64,000 bases of DNA from Aspergillus flavus (lineage: Eukaryota; Ascomycota; Eurotiomycetes; Eurotiales; Aspergillaceae), in assembly GCF_009017415.1 (NCBI RefSeq), contig NC_092406.1:868001-932000 (forward strand), read 5' to 3'. The translations under genes and the position numbers were made by a program. Below, one piece after another: positions 35,162 through 46,043 of this stretch. How positions within the stretch are numbered: the first letter of the stretch is position 1; each line of letters starts with the position of its first letter. The notes below the pieces were generated by a model, which saw nothing but the letters and a program-made list of their open reading frames with translations, was not told the DNA's origin and did no database searches.

Positions 35162-36415
35162 TCAAGCATTATTTTGTGCATGCGTCAATGTCTCATACGC
35201 CACAAAAAGACCATTGTTCTCAGCCGGCCGCTGTTTCACGGTGAGGTTCTCCGTCTGGGGCATATCGATTCCCATTCTGAACGACAGCGCGTTGAACCCA
35301 ACTTCTGTGACCGCACGCAACGCCAACTTTAGCTCCCCACCGCAAAGCCAGGCTGGGGCTGCTACCCCATTTTCAAACTGAGAATGAAACTCTAACGCAT
35401 AGCGCAGTCGAGTTCCCAAGTCCTCCTTGTAGAGGTCGGTACCTTGGATACGACTGGTCTCTGCCACATGAGCCATAGACGCAAAAGAGTAGCCAGTGTG
35501 CTCGAGATCTCGGCATGTCTCTTGTGATTGACCGTTTTCCTGGAATGTGGTTTGATTAAACCACCAAGAGATGATTGCGTCCGGATCGGAACTATGTCCG
35601 CGAGCTGCGGCCGGGTACTCTCCATCACTTGTCATGTATACTGTGGCAGGAACTCGTTTCAAGTGCCAGTCCATTGCGGTGTTATAGGAGTCGGCATCCT
35701 CGAGGAATACAGCCATCATAATAGCCGCTTCGGTCATAACTATACAACCTCACCTCGTCAGCTATCTGTTGCATCTATGTACTATCAGGGTTGATAGCAT
35801 ACCAAGCTCCCAATTCGCAGTCCCAGTCGTTCCATTAACAGTGAGAGGCATATACACATTACGTAGCATGTCTTCGAACTGGGTGATACCATCGTCCGAC
35901 CACCCGGCGTCGGTATAGCGAATGATCTCACCCGTTCGTGCCCACACCGAGCCCACCCAACCTGATTGTAAGGGTGCATTGGAGTTATTATGACCTTGAA
36001 TCGTGGATGAATATGCGTCCATAATCCGGATCGCCTGCTCAGCATACGCCTTGGTACCATTTATCGCCCACGCCAGAGCATTGGCATACGCTGCTAGGGA
36101 ATCATCGCGTTCCGCTTTGCAACCAATATCCGGGTCCGAGTAAGGACCACACTCGACGATGACATGCGGCGATGGGGCCTGGGGATTGCTGACAGATTCA
36201 TCCTCCATAAGTGCGTCGTAGGCATCCGCCCAGGGTTGCTCGCCATTGTTCACTTTAGATTTGACGAAGTCCAATTGGGATTGGCTGATCATTGCTCCGG
36301 GATGGACCCATTTTGACGGCGCTAAGGCAGTCGTCGTTGTTATAGTTTCTCCAACTCCCAGCTGGACTATAGCCGCGATACTAGTAACGAATAGAAGATC
36401 TCTCCAAGATATCAT
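35162..36415 (-). CDS. Secreted alginate-lyase-fold polysaccharide lyase (PL38-like)
   Basis: Predicted extracellular lyase that cleaves a uronic-acid polymer by beta-elimination. Exon 1 is 36415-35803 and exon 2 is 35739-35162 (intron 63 nt), 1191 nt in all, 396 aa. The start is the ATG at 36415; a longer in-frame extension begins only with a non-ATG codon. The N-terminus MISWRDLLFVTSIAAIVQLGVGE is a signal peptide. The alginate_lyase (PF05426) pattern shows as KWVHPGAMISQSQLDFVKSKV, the asparagine/tryptophan motif TANWELVMTEA, and RDLEHTGYSFASMAHVAE, with likely catalytic His and Tyr. Sequon-rich. In fungi this fold occurs in CAZy PL38, whose founding activity is endo-beta-1,4-glucuronan lyase. 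The substrate is inferred from family and from GH88. Confidence 0.85.
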
Positions 36416-36858
36416 GCTTGCGATGTTACTGATTGTGAGCAATGTCTCGGGGCTGTGGGTGGTTGCTTCATCATGTTCCTCCTTTTTAAATGGTATGATT
36501 GCAATGAAAAGGTCCCCTTGCTATCTCGCTTCGCTAAATGCTTACATTCTACCGCCGATCCTTGTTTCGGGTTGATTGTCCAAGCGTGCAATGCCGAGAC
36601 GCGCCGAGCATTCCACCGATTGTGGGGAAATCGAAGCCATACCGGCGGAATGAATACCCCGAGCGGAGTTTGTCTTCATTTGGACCTTGTACGTAGTAAA
36701 GTGGGGTGAGCCTTAGGGTTGCATCGCTATGGTAGAGCTTCGGGATCTAAATAGGATCTGCAAGCAAGGGGGCAAGAGTATATAAATGGTCACAATGGCC
36801 CCTTGCATGCCCCGATGCGAGCTCGCCAATCAAATACCACAGTCGTCCTTTTATCAAA
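36416..36858. promoter_or_regulatory. Divergent promoter of the lyase and beta-helix genes
   Basis: 443 bp controlling two secreted proteins. CreA-type sites: GTGGGG at 36622-36627 and 36701-36706, GCGGAG at 36663-36668. GCCTTAGGGTT (36710-36720) is the reverse complement of an 11-mer in the transporter promoter. A TATATAAA box lies at 36779-36786, about 73 nt before the beta-helix ATG. CCGGCGG and CCGAGCGG pairs are possible Zn2Cys6 half-sites. Confidence 0.55.
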
Positions 36859-38325
36859 ATGATTGCTTCTCGAGCTCTGCGACACAGTAGCTTCATCGCG
36901 TTCGTCGCATGCCTCTTGCAACTCTCCTCTGCCAAGGACTTGTATCTCGATTGCAGCTCCTCTAGCAGCAACGGGGATGGCAGCAAATCAAACCCATTCA
37001 GCTCTATTAAACAGGCCAATGCAGCTGTTTTAAGCGCAGGAGACACCTTGAGCATCAAATCAGACACAACATGCTCGGGGACCCTTTCACCCCAGGGTAG
37101 CGGTACACAAGAAAAGCCGATCATCCTCACCAGCTACAGCGATGGGCCCTTGCCCATCATCAATGGGTCCGGAGCAGCAGAGGCAGTGAGCCTTACTAAC
37201 CAAGACTATTGGGAGATCTCCAACATAGCGGTGATTAACCCAGCTGCCAAGATCGCCTGGCGCCGCGGCATTCTTGCAACCTCTTCCGACGGGACCGTGC
37301 ACCGGGGTCTATACATTCATGACGTTACGGTTTACAATGTAGCCGGTGAGACCAACAAGGCCACGCAATCCAGTGCATTCATCGCCTCAGGCGGAATCCT
37401 GGTCAATGGCACCGAGCATAACAGCCGCTACGACGATGTCCAAATATTCAACAACACAGTTTATGACTGCGGTGGCGGCGGCATCAAAGTCCGCGTGGGC
37501 CAGATGGACAACCGCGGCGAAGGGGTCCACGTGTTCTCCAACAACATCTCCTACGTCGGCGGCGATGGAATCGTGGTATCGTACGGCGTCTCCCCCCTCA
37601 TTGAAAGCAATGTCTGTGGATTCCTCGGACATGGAAAGTATCCCTGGACCGGGGGCAATTTCGCCGGAATCTGGGTGCTAGGCTGTCGCGATGCGGTCAT
37701 GCGATTCAATGCTGTCCATGACTCGCTCATGTCGGAGGTAGACAGTGAGGCATTCGACTGTGATTGGGGTAATGAAGGGACATGTACTGTCGAGTATAAC
37801 TACAGCCATGACAATGCGGGTGGTATATTCCTGAATTGTGATGGCTGTGGGACTCCTGGTGGAGCGAGGCAAGTTGTTCGCTACAATATCTTCCAAAATG
37901 ATTGTCGTATGTATAGCAACGGAGATAATGTGGAGTTGGACTTTTACAATAATGTTGTCTATTGTCCGGATAAGAAGTTTGAGATTGCTGTCCCGCCGAA
38001 AACGAACATGTCCAACAATATCTGGGTTGGGACTCAGGATTCAATGTTACCGACTGGCGATTCAATTGAGTGGCACGGCAACCTTTTCCAGACTGTGCCA
38101 CAGCCAGGTGATACAGCTGGCATTTATGGAGATGCGTTATTCATCGATCCGGGTACCGGCAAGGATACCATTGACTCTGTAGATGGGTATAAGCTGCGAT
38201 CGGGGAGCCCTGCTTTGCTCAAAGGGGTTGTCGTGTCCGATAATGGAGGGAGAGACTTTTGGAATAACAAAGTGTCATCCGAGCAGCGACCCAATATTGG
38301 ATCTTACAACGGCAAGGGTCTTTGA
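36859..38325 (+). CDS. Secreted right-handed parallel beta-helix protein, probable polysaccharide lyase/hydrolase
   Basis: Single-exon 488 aa protein. The signal peptide (residues 1 to about 25) ends near LLQLSSA. The body repeats short beta-strand turns typical of the pectin-lyase-like fold: an N-terminal NPFSSIKQANAAVLSAGDTL cap, then stacked segments such as NNTVYDCGGGGIKVRVG, NNISYVGGDGIVVSYGVS and NYSHDNAGGIFLN. Several N-glycosylation sequons and paired cysteines fit secretion. The fold covers pectate lyases, PL6/PL9-type lyases and some hydrolases. I could not assign a family or catalytic residues with certainty. Its divergent partner is the alginate-lyase-fold gene, so the two are probably co-secreted on the same polymer. 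Confidence 0.85.
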   Translation: MIASRALRHSSFIAFVACLLQLSSAKDLYLDCSSSSSNGDGSKSNPFSSIKQANAAVLSAGDTLSIKSDTTCSGTLSPQGSGTQEKPIILTSYSDGPLPIINGSGAAEAVSLTNQDYWEISNIAVINPAAKIAWRRGILATSSDGTVHRGLYIHDVTVYNVAGETNKATQSSAFIASGGILVNGTEHNSRYDDVQIFNNTVYDCGGGGIKVRVGQMDNRGEGVHVFSNNISYVGGDGIVVSYGVSPLIESNVCGFLGHGKYPWTGGNFAGIWVLGCRDAVMRFNAVHDSLMSEVDSEAFDCDWGNEGTCTVEYNYSHDNAGGIFLNCDGCGTPGGARQVVRYNIFQNDCRMYSNGDNVELDFYNNVVYCPDKKFEIAVPPKTNMSNNIWVGTQDSMLPTGDSIEWHGNLFQTVPQPGDTAGIYGDALFIDPGTGKDTIDSVDGYKLRSGSPALLKGVVVSDNGGRDFWNNKVSSEQRPNIGSYNGKGL

Positions 38326-38709
38326 GGCGACCCAAGTCGAGCTGGTGTTGGATTTTGTAATCATTGATTGTTGATAAATAAGATGAATATTGCTTGTGCC
38401 TTGCATCTCTCGCAGATATAATGAGTGTACAACATGACATAAGCGACATCATGAGTATTGAGACAGCCTAATGATCTGATAGCCTTGGTATTGAACATAG
38501 CATTCTAGAATTAGATCGCTTCGGACTATATCATGATTGATATAGATGTCAAGCTCTTGAACGCACGGCGTACTGAGTATATTAACGAAGTTGCCAGTAG
38601 ATGCTATTCAGAATAACCCATAAGGAAGTTGGGTTATTTGCAAAATATGCATATCACACTCTTTAGTCCTGACTATACCAATCATATAGGTTCACTTCGA
38701 TCCTTCCAC

Positions 38710-39114
38710 CTATTTCAACGGGCTCGTACCAGTCATAAAAACAACCACACGAGTGAATTTCCCATTAGGCCCAACATCAAAGAAATTGCAAGTGTGCATC
38801 TCGTTCTTCGTCCCGTCTAACAATTCGCCGGTATAGCGCTGTTGAGTTGCGACCTTTCCATTTATCTCATCGACGACAATACTCTTGATGTCATGGAGCA
38901 TGTGCTTGGTGTTATTAAAGAAGTCGGCGAAGGAATGGCGCATCTCGTCCGGACCCGTGAATGTGACCTGAGCCGTCTTAATGGTGAATATCGCGTCTTG
39001 TGAGAAGTGCGATACTACAGCATCGAGGTCCTTTCTGTCCACCGCATTGAAGAAGCTTTGCGGTAACCCCGCCAGCTGGTCGCGGGTCAGGATCGCGTTC
39101 TGCGAGGCAGCCAT
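38710..39114 (-). CDS. SnoaL-like / NTF2-fold small protein
   Basis: 134 aa single-exon protein. The ATG at 39114 is chosen because the upstream extension has no ATG. The sequence fits the SnoaL/NTF2 alpha+beta barrel: LPQSFFNAVDRKDLDAVVSHF at the N-terminus, then a pocket-forming series ending in CNFFDVGPNGKFTRVVVFM. Members include ketosteroid-isomerase-like and polyketide-cyclase-like enzymes and many proteins of unknown role. It lies at the right edge of the uronate cluster but is not an obvious part of it. Confidence 0.75.
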   Translation of the reverse strand: MAASQNAILTRDQLAGLPQSFFNAVDRKDLDAVVSHFSQDAIFTIKTAQVTFTGPDEMRHSFADFFNNTKHMLHDIKSIVVDEINGKVATQQRYTGELLDGTKNEMHTCNFFDVGPNGKFTRVVVFMTGTSPLK

Positions 39115-40992
39115 GGAGTGATCTGGATATGTTGTTGACTTGGTAGTGGGTGAGATCCTGTCGTTGGGGCTCTTCTTCTGCTGTAGGTATGGCTGAGGAG
39201 GAGATACTAAGGCCAAGAGGAGGGGGATTTCGGAATATTAATCCATGGTAGTGTTGTGGGTCGTTGATCGAGGGTCGGGACGAGGTCGAATCAGGTATCT
39301 GTACCTACCCTAAGCGCTCTGCAAGTTACATCTACATATCTCGACACATCGCCACAGGCCCATTCATCATTATTTGATACGCGTCACAGAATAAAATGGC
39401 TCCAGGAACGCAAGGTATTTTTCTGGATAGTTGAGATTCGTCGATAAATATCGCTGTCTCGGCTTGAGGTGTACGGAGTAGTGGGGATTGCCGTCCCCGG
39501 CCGATCATGTGATCTTGAGTGACACGTATAATAGATAGCCGATTCCCCTAGATAAAACATCCAGGCAAGTTCTCCATTTCTTTATGGGCTGTTCCAGCGG
39601 AAGGTGTATGATTGTGCGGAGAGACGATTCGAGTGTGGTCCATCCGGAATTGACTTAGCCAGATGCGCTTTACAGTAACTTCAAGAACTCCACAAGCTAC
39701 CAAGACTTCAGCAGGTGCATCTAGTGGATTCTTTTTGATATTAAGGTTGAACAGTTTTTCAACGTGATATAGTTCCGATTACGAGAGATATAGGGAGGAA
39801 TAACGACACCTATGTTATAGTCCCTGCAAAATTGGACTAAGACTAGTTAGTAATGGCCTTCATATATCGGTACACATGATATATATATAAAGTTAAGTTT
39901 ATACAAATTAAAGCCCAAGGAGACTCGGTTTACATATCTGCAAAAGCTTCACACAGATCTATAAGCTCACCGAATATTTCTACTGAGTTAGAGTTAACTA
40001 ACAAAAGTTTTTAATGACTTGTGATCAGGCTAAGAATTAGGCTTTAGGTGTGTATACAGCTTGTTCCTCGGGCCACAGCATCTCATCTCCCGCCACAATT
40101 AGTCTTGGTTAGATTGGCAGCAGGGATAAGACCCTGCAATCAAGTCCAATCCGGATTTTGGAATCCTTCAAACACATTTTGACTTTGATTTCAAGATAGC
40201 TTCGGTACTGTTGTTGAATAGGAAGATATAACTGTACACTGTGAATCGCGCTGAGATATACACACTCGCTACCGGCTACCCGGCGGGGTCATATAGTAAG
40301 AGTCAAATAAACTAGTAATGACTGCACAAAGGAGTATACATCATATTTTCAGCACTGAAAGTAAAAAGACGAGGGTAATATAATAGTGCCGTCGTTTGGT
40401 ATATGGGTGTCGGTGTATAGTTGTCAATATCCAGGAGACTGTGGGGGTAGTATACGCCTGGTAGGTAACCCCACCATAGCGGGGATACATACATTAACCA
40501 GTCCACAGTGGAAATCTATACCAGCAGTGAGTGGATGACGGCACAGCTTTGGATGGCTATTCTATGTGTCAATCTATTAACATACCGCTCACTGGTACAA
40601 AATGCTCTTCCATCTCGCCTGCGGTCCTGGTGGACTGGCAGCATCCCAGTGTCTGGCCTGTATGAGATGTGGGCCAAGGGTCGTGGTAATAACAGGGGTA
40701 AGAATACTAGTGAGGATGAGATGATGCGTCTCTTGCATTATAAGGGCTAGGGGTCACACCATACTGACAGGGAAGGGGTATTGGTACTTATGTCATGTCT
40801 CAACCGTTCTGCGATGTAACATTGGGAGCTAGTGCTAACAAATGGTCTCACACATTATTGGCAGAAAGACCAGCCGTGAAGCCACTTAGAAGTACGAGTT
40901 ATAAGTCATGTAGGGTATATTAGCCCCCATCAGTCCGCTTTGTTTTCACATTGCCCATCCTGGTTCAATTTTGGGGATTTGATCTCACTACG
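39115..40992. other. 1.9 kb gene-poor region
   Basis: AT-rich, with short open frames such as 40508-40750 that lack recognisable homology. No RNA gene or repeat family was identified. Confidence 0.5.
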
Positions 40993-41995
40993 ATGGACAA
41001 CATCCCCTTTCCCACCGTGCCCTATCCACGGATGGAGCCTCCGGCCCACAGCGAGAAGAAGATGAAAGTCCTGGCATTAGGCATGTCCCGCACTGGGACC
41101 ATGTGTATGTGAATTACTATATTTCTGGAATCATTTATGGCTCACCGGTCGACGAAGCTCTTTACGTCGCGCTCAAGGAACTAGGATACACGTGCTACCA
41201 CATGGCCGAATGTAATCTTGATCAGCAGAATAATTCATTATCTCTTTGGAACCGTGCGATTGACGCGATATTCAACGGAATCGGTCGCAAATTCGCAGGT
41301 GCCGACTTTGACCAGATGCTTTGGCGCTATGATGTGACTTCTTACCTCGGGTTGGTCAATCCCTGGGACCTGGGGCTGACACTAGTTTCAGGCGGTTACT
41401 GATATTCCCTGCATTCTCTTTGCTGAGGAGCTGATGGATGCCTAGCCCGATGCACGTATTATTCTGACCACCCGCCCCGTTGAGCCATGGTTGGCCTCCA
41501 TGCAGCGCACCTTCTATGCCATTCTGAGTTGGAAACGGTGGGGAATTTTGGAGTTCATTGATCCTGTACTGGCGCCCGCCCCTCATTTGTTTCCCTGCTA
41601 GCATGGTCCACAAGACTTACATTGGCCGATACATCCTAATTCTACGGTCAGCACTGTCTGTGTGGACTAAAGGAAACTGGCAGGACGCTAGTCGTCTACC
41701 GATTGGCTTCGCTGCCCATTATGACCTGGTTCGCATCGCTGCAAAAAGGCGAGGGCGCGAGGTTCTGGAATTTAAGGTCCAGGATGGTTGGGGCCCCCTC
41801 TGCCAGTTTCTTGAAAAGGAAAAGGAGAAACCGGATCATCCCTTCCCCCATGTCAATGAAGGCGATTTCATTACTAAGTTCCATTATATCATTTTTTGGA
41901 TGCGGCTGGCTGGGGTGCTAAAGCCATGTCTCACATGGGTCGTCTTGCCCGTAGCCGCCGCGACCGCGACCTGGTGGTGGTGGTACCGTTTTTAA
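40993..41995 (+). pseudogene. Sulfotransferase-family (P-loop) protein, broken
   Basis: Belongs to the fungal P-loop group usually matched to Sulfotransfer_4 (often mislabelled epimerase). Exon 1, 40993-41104, carries the P-loop VLALGMSRTGTM. Exon 2, 41158-41333, reads SLYVALKELGYTCYHM. Exon 3 starts at 41392 with AVTDIPCILFAEELMDA. There TAG (41443-41445) stands where a tyrosine codon is expected, followed in frame by PDARIILTTRPVEPWLASMQ. Near 41575-41605 the frame shifts by one to VHKTYIGRYILILRSALSVW and runs to 41995 with a C-terminal hydrophobic tail. The nonsense codon and the frameshift together make a functional product unlikely. Confidence 0.75.
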
Positions 41996-42167
41996 ATCAC
42001 TTAGGCGGAGACTCCTGCGAGATGTATTCACTCTCTTATATCTAGTTCGTTCTGCACTATAGGGTATATCCAATGAACAGTTCGTTGTAGTTGATAAGAG
42101 CCTACTTACCTGCCTCTTGACATCACATGATGCGCACACCCTAGATCCGAAAGAGAACCACACCGTA

Positions 42168-43454
42168 ATGCAAATCCTCGAGCTTCCAGTGGAGGTTCTT
42201 CTGCTCATTTATCAAAGTCTCAACGATATCGACGATGCTCTGCACCTTGCGAGAACTTGCGAACAGCTATATGCCATTTTTGACAGTCCATCGTCGCGTG
42301 TAAACATCCTCCGTTGCATCATTGTACGTATACCCGCCCTCTTGGAAGATATACCCAGGTGACTGACCTTTGCATAGCAAACCCAATGTCAACACAAGTA
42401 TGACATCAAGCTGACTCTCCTTCAATCCCTTAATCAAACATATTTCTCGTCGCTAGACCTCTCAATGGGGGATGCGCAGAAAGCCTCCAGACCTGGTCCA
42501 AATGTCCTGAGCCAAGTCCTCTTCCCAACTCACCCACATAAACTGTCTGACGAACAAGTTTGGGCAATTGTGTGTCGCTGGCACGGTATGCGCTCGCTTT
42601 TTGCTCTGTACAGTGACCCCACCATCCACAACATATACTTGAACGACTGGGTCCCCTGGTGGCACACGCAATGCCCTTTACTTCTGAGCAACAACCCGCT
42701 TCCCCAGCTATCTGAGCAAACCATCCACAGCACCCCCAATCAAAAGCCTAGACTCTACCACAGATTCTACCAAGCGCTAACCTCCCATTGGCTCTCCATC
42801 GAATGCTTAGCCCTCGCGAAGGCAACGGTGTATCCAAGCCGCACGTCACGAAATCAATGGCATAAAATTATCTCCGCCCAGTGGTACAGTCGAGGTCATC
42901 TTAACCTAAGGGAGAAACTTGATATCCTGCACGTGACTGTCTTCGTGTGGGAGTTTTTAGCTCGCAAGGCCTTCGAGACGATCCCACTTATTCCACGGCT
43001 ACAGGAATTTCGCACTCGGAAGGTCTTTCTCCGGCCTCCAAGTGTCATTCAGGCTGTCATTCTGCAGAACTGGCCCGACCCAGATTCGATGTGCGACCTG
43101 ATGGAGTATTTTGAGCATTTGACACCCGAGTACACCATTCAACAGGCTATTGCTGGGGACGAGCATGAGGGGGATGAGGAACCTGGAAATTTAGTTGATG
43201 AGAATGCGGGAGCCTGGGACATGGGATTGCAGGATCTGGAGAAATGCACACATGATTACCTGCGACAAGTGAAAACCATACCCCGGGCTACATGGCGATG
43301 GTATTGGCCCGCCAGTTGGGGAGGAAACTTTGGCAAGCGCCCAAGGCTAGGTCATCCTGGCGATGGTAGATTGAGTATCAGTGTCTTGGATAGATTGTTC
43401 CTTTGTCCCGAGACAGATGAGCGGTCCTTGGTAGAAATGTTGTATCGAGTCTAG
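42168..43454 (+). CDS. F-box domain protein
   Basis: 410 aa from exons 42168-42323 and 42378-43454 with a 54 nt phase-0 intron. The ATG at 42168 starts directly at the F-box (LELPVEVLLLIYQSLNDIDDALHLARTCEQLY), which would recruit Skp1 in an SCF ubiquitin ligase. The rest is a tryptophan-rich helical region of the fungal F-box expansion with no recognisable WD or LRR repeats, and an acidic insert near GDEHEGDEEPG. The substrate is unknown. Unlike the F-box gene at 16.8 kb this one is intact. Confidence 0.85.
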
Positions 43455-43925
43455 TTACACATAGCAAACACCAACTCTGTGACTATGCCGGCTTGCACTA
43501 CTATCAGTTAGAACACTGGCCATGGCCGGGGATCCGCGCCACCTGACATATATGCATCATCTTTACACGGTAAGGGGGAAAACAGCTCAATCTACCCTAC
43601 AACCTCAACCCCAGTGTAGGCCCGAGGCCATATTCTGGCGCACTTGCCGTCCATTTATTTCCTGGGTTCTTCACTTTTCTTGCAATCAACACACCTAGCA
43701 ACAGCCAAAATGATATTATGAAAACCAAGTGCCAAAATAACATGCAACAAATTAGATTAGCAGGTAGTCACCCATCTAGTAACTACCCGACATGTCACTT
43801 AAATACTGGTGAATCACACTCCGATCATCTTCCCTCGCATAACAAGCCACAGTATCATGCCAAGTGGTGTGTTTAGGATATTCGACAAAAGGACAGAATA
43901 GGACATCCCAGTCTTGGGGGTCGAT
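43455..43925. other. Spacer
   Basis: 3' flanks of two convergent genes. No feature recognised. Confidence 0.4.
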
Positions 43926-44360
43926 CTAACCATGTTGATAGTCACTGAGAGATACATCTTGAGTAGGCAGTATTGGCCAGGACCTGCTACCACCGTCGGC
44001 ATCATTCAAAATAGAAATGAGGATCTTCCCCCGGCTGTTGTGCAATTCATCAATATCCCCATAAGCAGATGCATTCATCTGGTCGATGTTTTGGACAAGT
44101 CTCATAATATTCCAGCCATCACCGCCGCTGATATCGTAGGTCCACCAAGCCAAGTTAATAGCCTTGACGGAAACTATGTTTGCGTCCTTTAGTTTGGCGT
44201 ACTTTTCCACGCCCCGGAAGAAAGTCTTTGCGTCCTCGCGTGAGGCAGCTGTCACGAGAAATCGAAACCATTTGCCCGTGGCACCATCTGGGCTGCGTTG
44301 ATATGTCCAATGAGCATAAAAAGGTGCATCGTGATTCCAGTAGTATTTGGTATCCGTCAT
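43926..44360 (-). CDS. Small hypothetical protein
   Basis: 144 aa frame starting at the ATG at 44360 (MTDTKYYWNHDAPFYAHW). Family not recognised. Soluble composition with aromatic-rich N-terminus and a central WWTYDISGGDGWNI segment, without signal peptide or membrane helix. Codon use resembles real genes, but no intron or conserved motif confirms it. The C-terminus may be extended by splicing. Confidence 0.5.
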   Translation of the reverse strand: MTDTKYYWNHDAPFYAHWTYQRSPDGATGKWFRFLVTAASREDAKTFFRGVEKYAKLKDANIVSVKAINLAWWTYDISGGDGWNIMRLVQNIDQMNASAYGDIDELHNSRGKILISILNDADGGSRSWPILPTQDVSLSDYQHG

Positions 44361-44558
44361 AGTGGCAGGGGTCAAGCATATATGGCCTTTGAGTGTTGAG
44401 GGTGTAGTGGAGTAGAGACGGGAGATATGATGGCAGCGATTGTGCTGTTAATAACATTCAAACAAGACGTCCAGGAAGTGAGACCACACTTATAGTGTTT
44501 CTGTCAGTGAGTAACTTGACATGGCTCTTAATTTCTGACCTCATCGATGATCAAACGA

Positions 44559-44825
44559 CTAACCATCATGATACTTTTTGACATCACCCGGTTTTGAAAT
44601 TATTGCTTTCAGAAGTCCGCGCGTCACAGAAATGTAATAGTAGTCATAGATACTGATATTGTATTGGCTAGCTTCCCTTTCCATCAGCATTCCAGGCATA
44701 GCTACCAACAGAGGATAGGTGGAGAATTGCTCTAGACAGTCGCTCCGCGTCTCGGCCGTGAGGGAATGGAGCGGTGTTCCCGCAGTCCATCTCGGAGTTA
44801 CATCAAGATGCGTCCGTTGACCCAT
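44559..44825 (-). CDS. Small hypothetical protein, 3' end uncertain
   Basis: Frame of about 88 aa from ATG 44825 (MGQRTHLDVTPRWTAGTPLH). It reaches a GTTAGT donor-like sequence right at its stop (KKYHDG), so a downstream exon is possible; I could not find a clear acceptor. It may be the 5' part of the same transcript as 43926-44360 or a separate gene. No homology recognised. Confidence 0.3.
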   Translation of the reverse strand: MGQRTHLDVTPRWTAGTPLHSLTAETRSDCLEQFSTYPLLVAMPGMLMEREASQYNISIYDYYYISVTRGLLKAIISKPGDVKKYHDG

Positions 44826-46043
44826 GGTTGATATATGGACGAACTTATGACATTTGTGAACCCCACATCTCCCGCTCACTATAGTCGTTAGATAATACCA
44901 TACCTTTCCTCCTTTATACACATATCTTGGTTGTTGTACCCCTTTTCTTTGGAGTTGCTGTGATTAGCGACAACAAAGCGGACGATACCGGAGAGCTAAA
45001 CACACATAGCACACATCTATGGAACAGCGGCGGTTTATGCATGTGGGATATCAGTGGATATGATAAATATGCTCATTGAATATGACTAACAGGATAAGGG
45101 AGGGATAATCACTGCATGCGCTATAGACGATGTTCAACTAATTTTATGTTGCTTTACACTGCCAGAAGGCAGCCGGTTTGAGCAAGCTTAGAATCCATAA
45201 GGATACAAGGCTCTTTGTTCCGACTAATGTCCGTGTGCCGCCATGATGGCGACCTTCATTTCTCAAAATGAGGTGCTCATTATTAGGTTGCTGACATGGT
45301 GTCGTTTGTAGTTAGCTCGTCGGACCTTTCTATCTTGATTAACCGCTTTTATTGTGGTCGCCTCTCCTAGTTAAGCCCGACATGGAAAGTCAAAGACCAC
45401 CAAGAGATAAGAGTACGTCAAGTATTGGGTGACCGATGATGTATATTCTCATGTTAAAAGGTTTTTGAGAGAGAAGGTGAGATATATAAAACGATGGCAG
45501 GAGCTATAACCTGGCGCTTCAGCTATGCGGGCTACATAATGTGTCATAAAGTCATTAAAAAGCCCAGAGCGCCTCCAGTATCACCCAATGCAAATGATAT
45601 CTACAGGGCCTTACTATCTACCCTGTCTTTCTCTTCTTTCAGGAGTTGAGAACTTTGTCGCGCCCTATAGTACCCAAGTCAGGCTACAACACTGGGATAG
45701 AGCCATATCAAAATATTCGGTAATAATTCCAGCTACTTCATGCATACCGTATGGTTATCATGATATATAGAACGAATGGTTGAAATTTCGAAACTAGCCA
45801 CAGTAAGCTGAACTAGTATGTATAGGCTAATGGGGATTGGCCTAAAATTAATAGCTCAAACGAGCAGAGCATTGGAATTAACTTGGGAAAGTTCAATGTG
45901 CATTACAACTATCTTCGGAACGGTCTTCAGATTTATAACATGGTGCGTTTTCAGGGTGAACCATACATGCGCCTCCAGCACTGAAAGGCTCTCTAACTCC
46001 TCGCGACCTGCCACGTCACTAGTACAATGCGTATGGCTGGTTA
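44826..46043. other. 1.2 kb gene-free region
   Basis: AT-rich, with short frames only. Nothing recognised. Confidence 0.5.

Noticed and set aside
40508..40750. 80-codon plus-strand frame with a hydrophobic stretch
   Set aside because: No homology recognised and no conserved start context; not supported.
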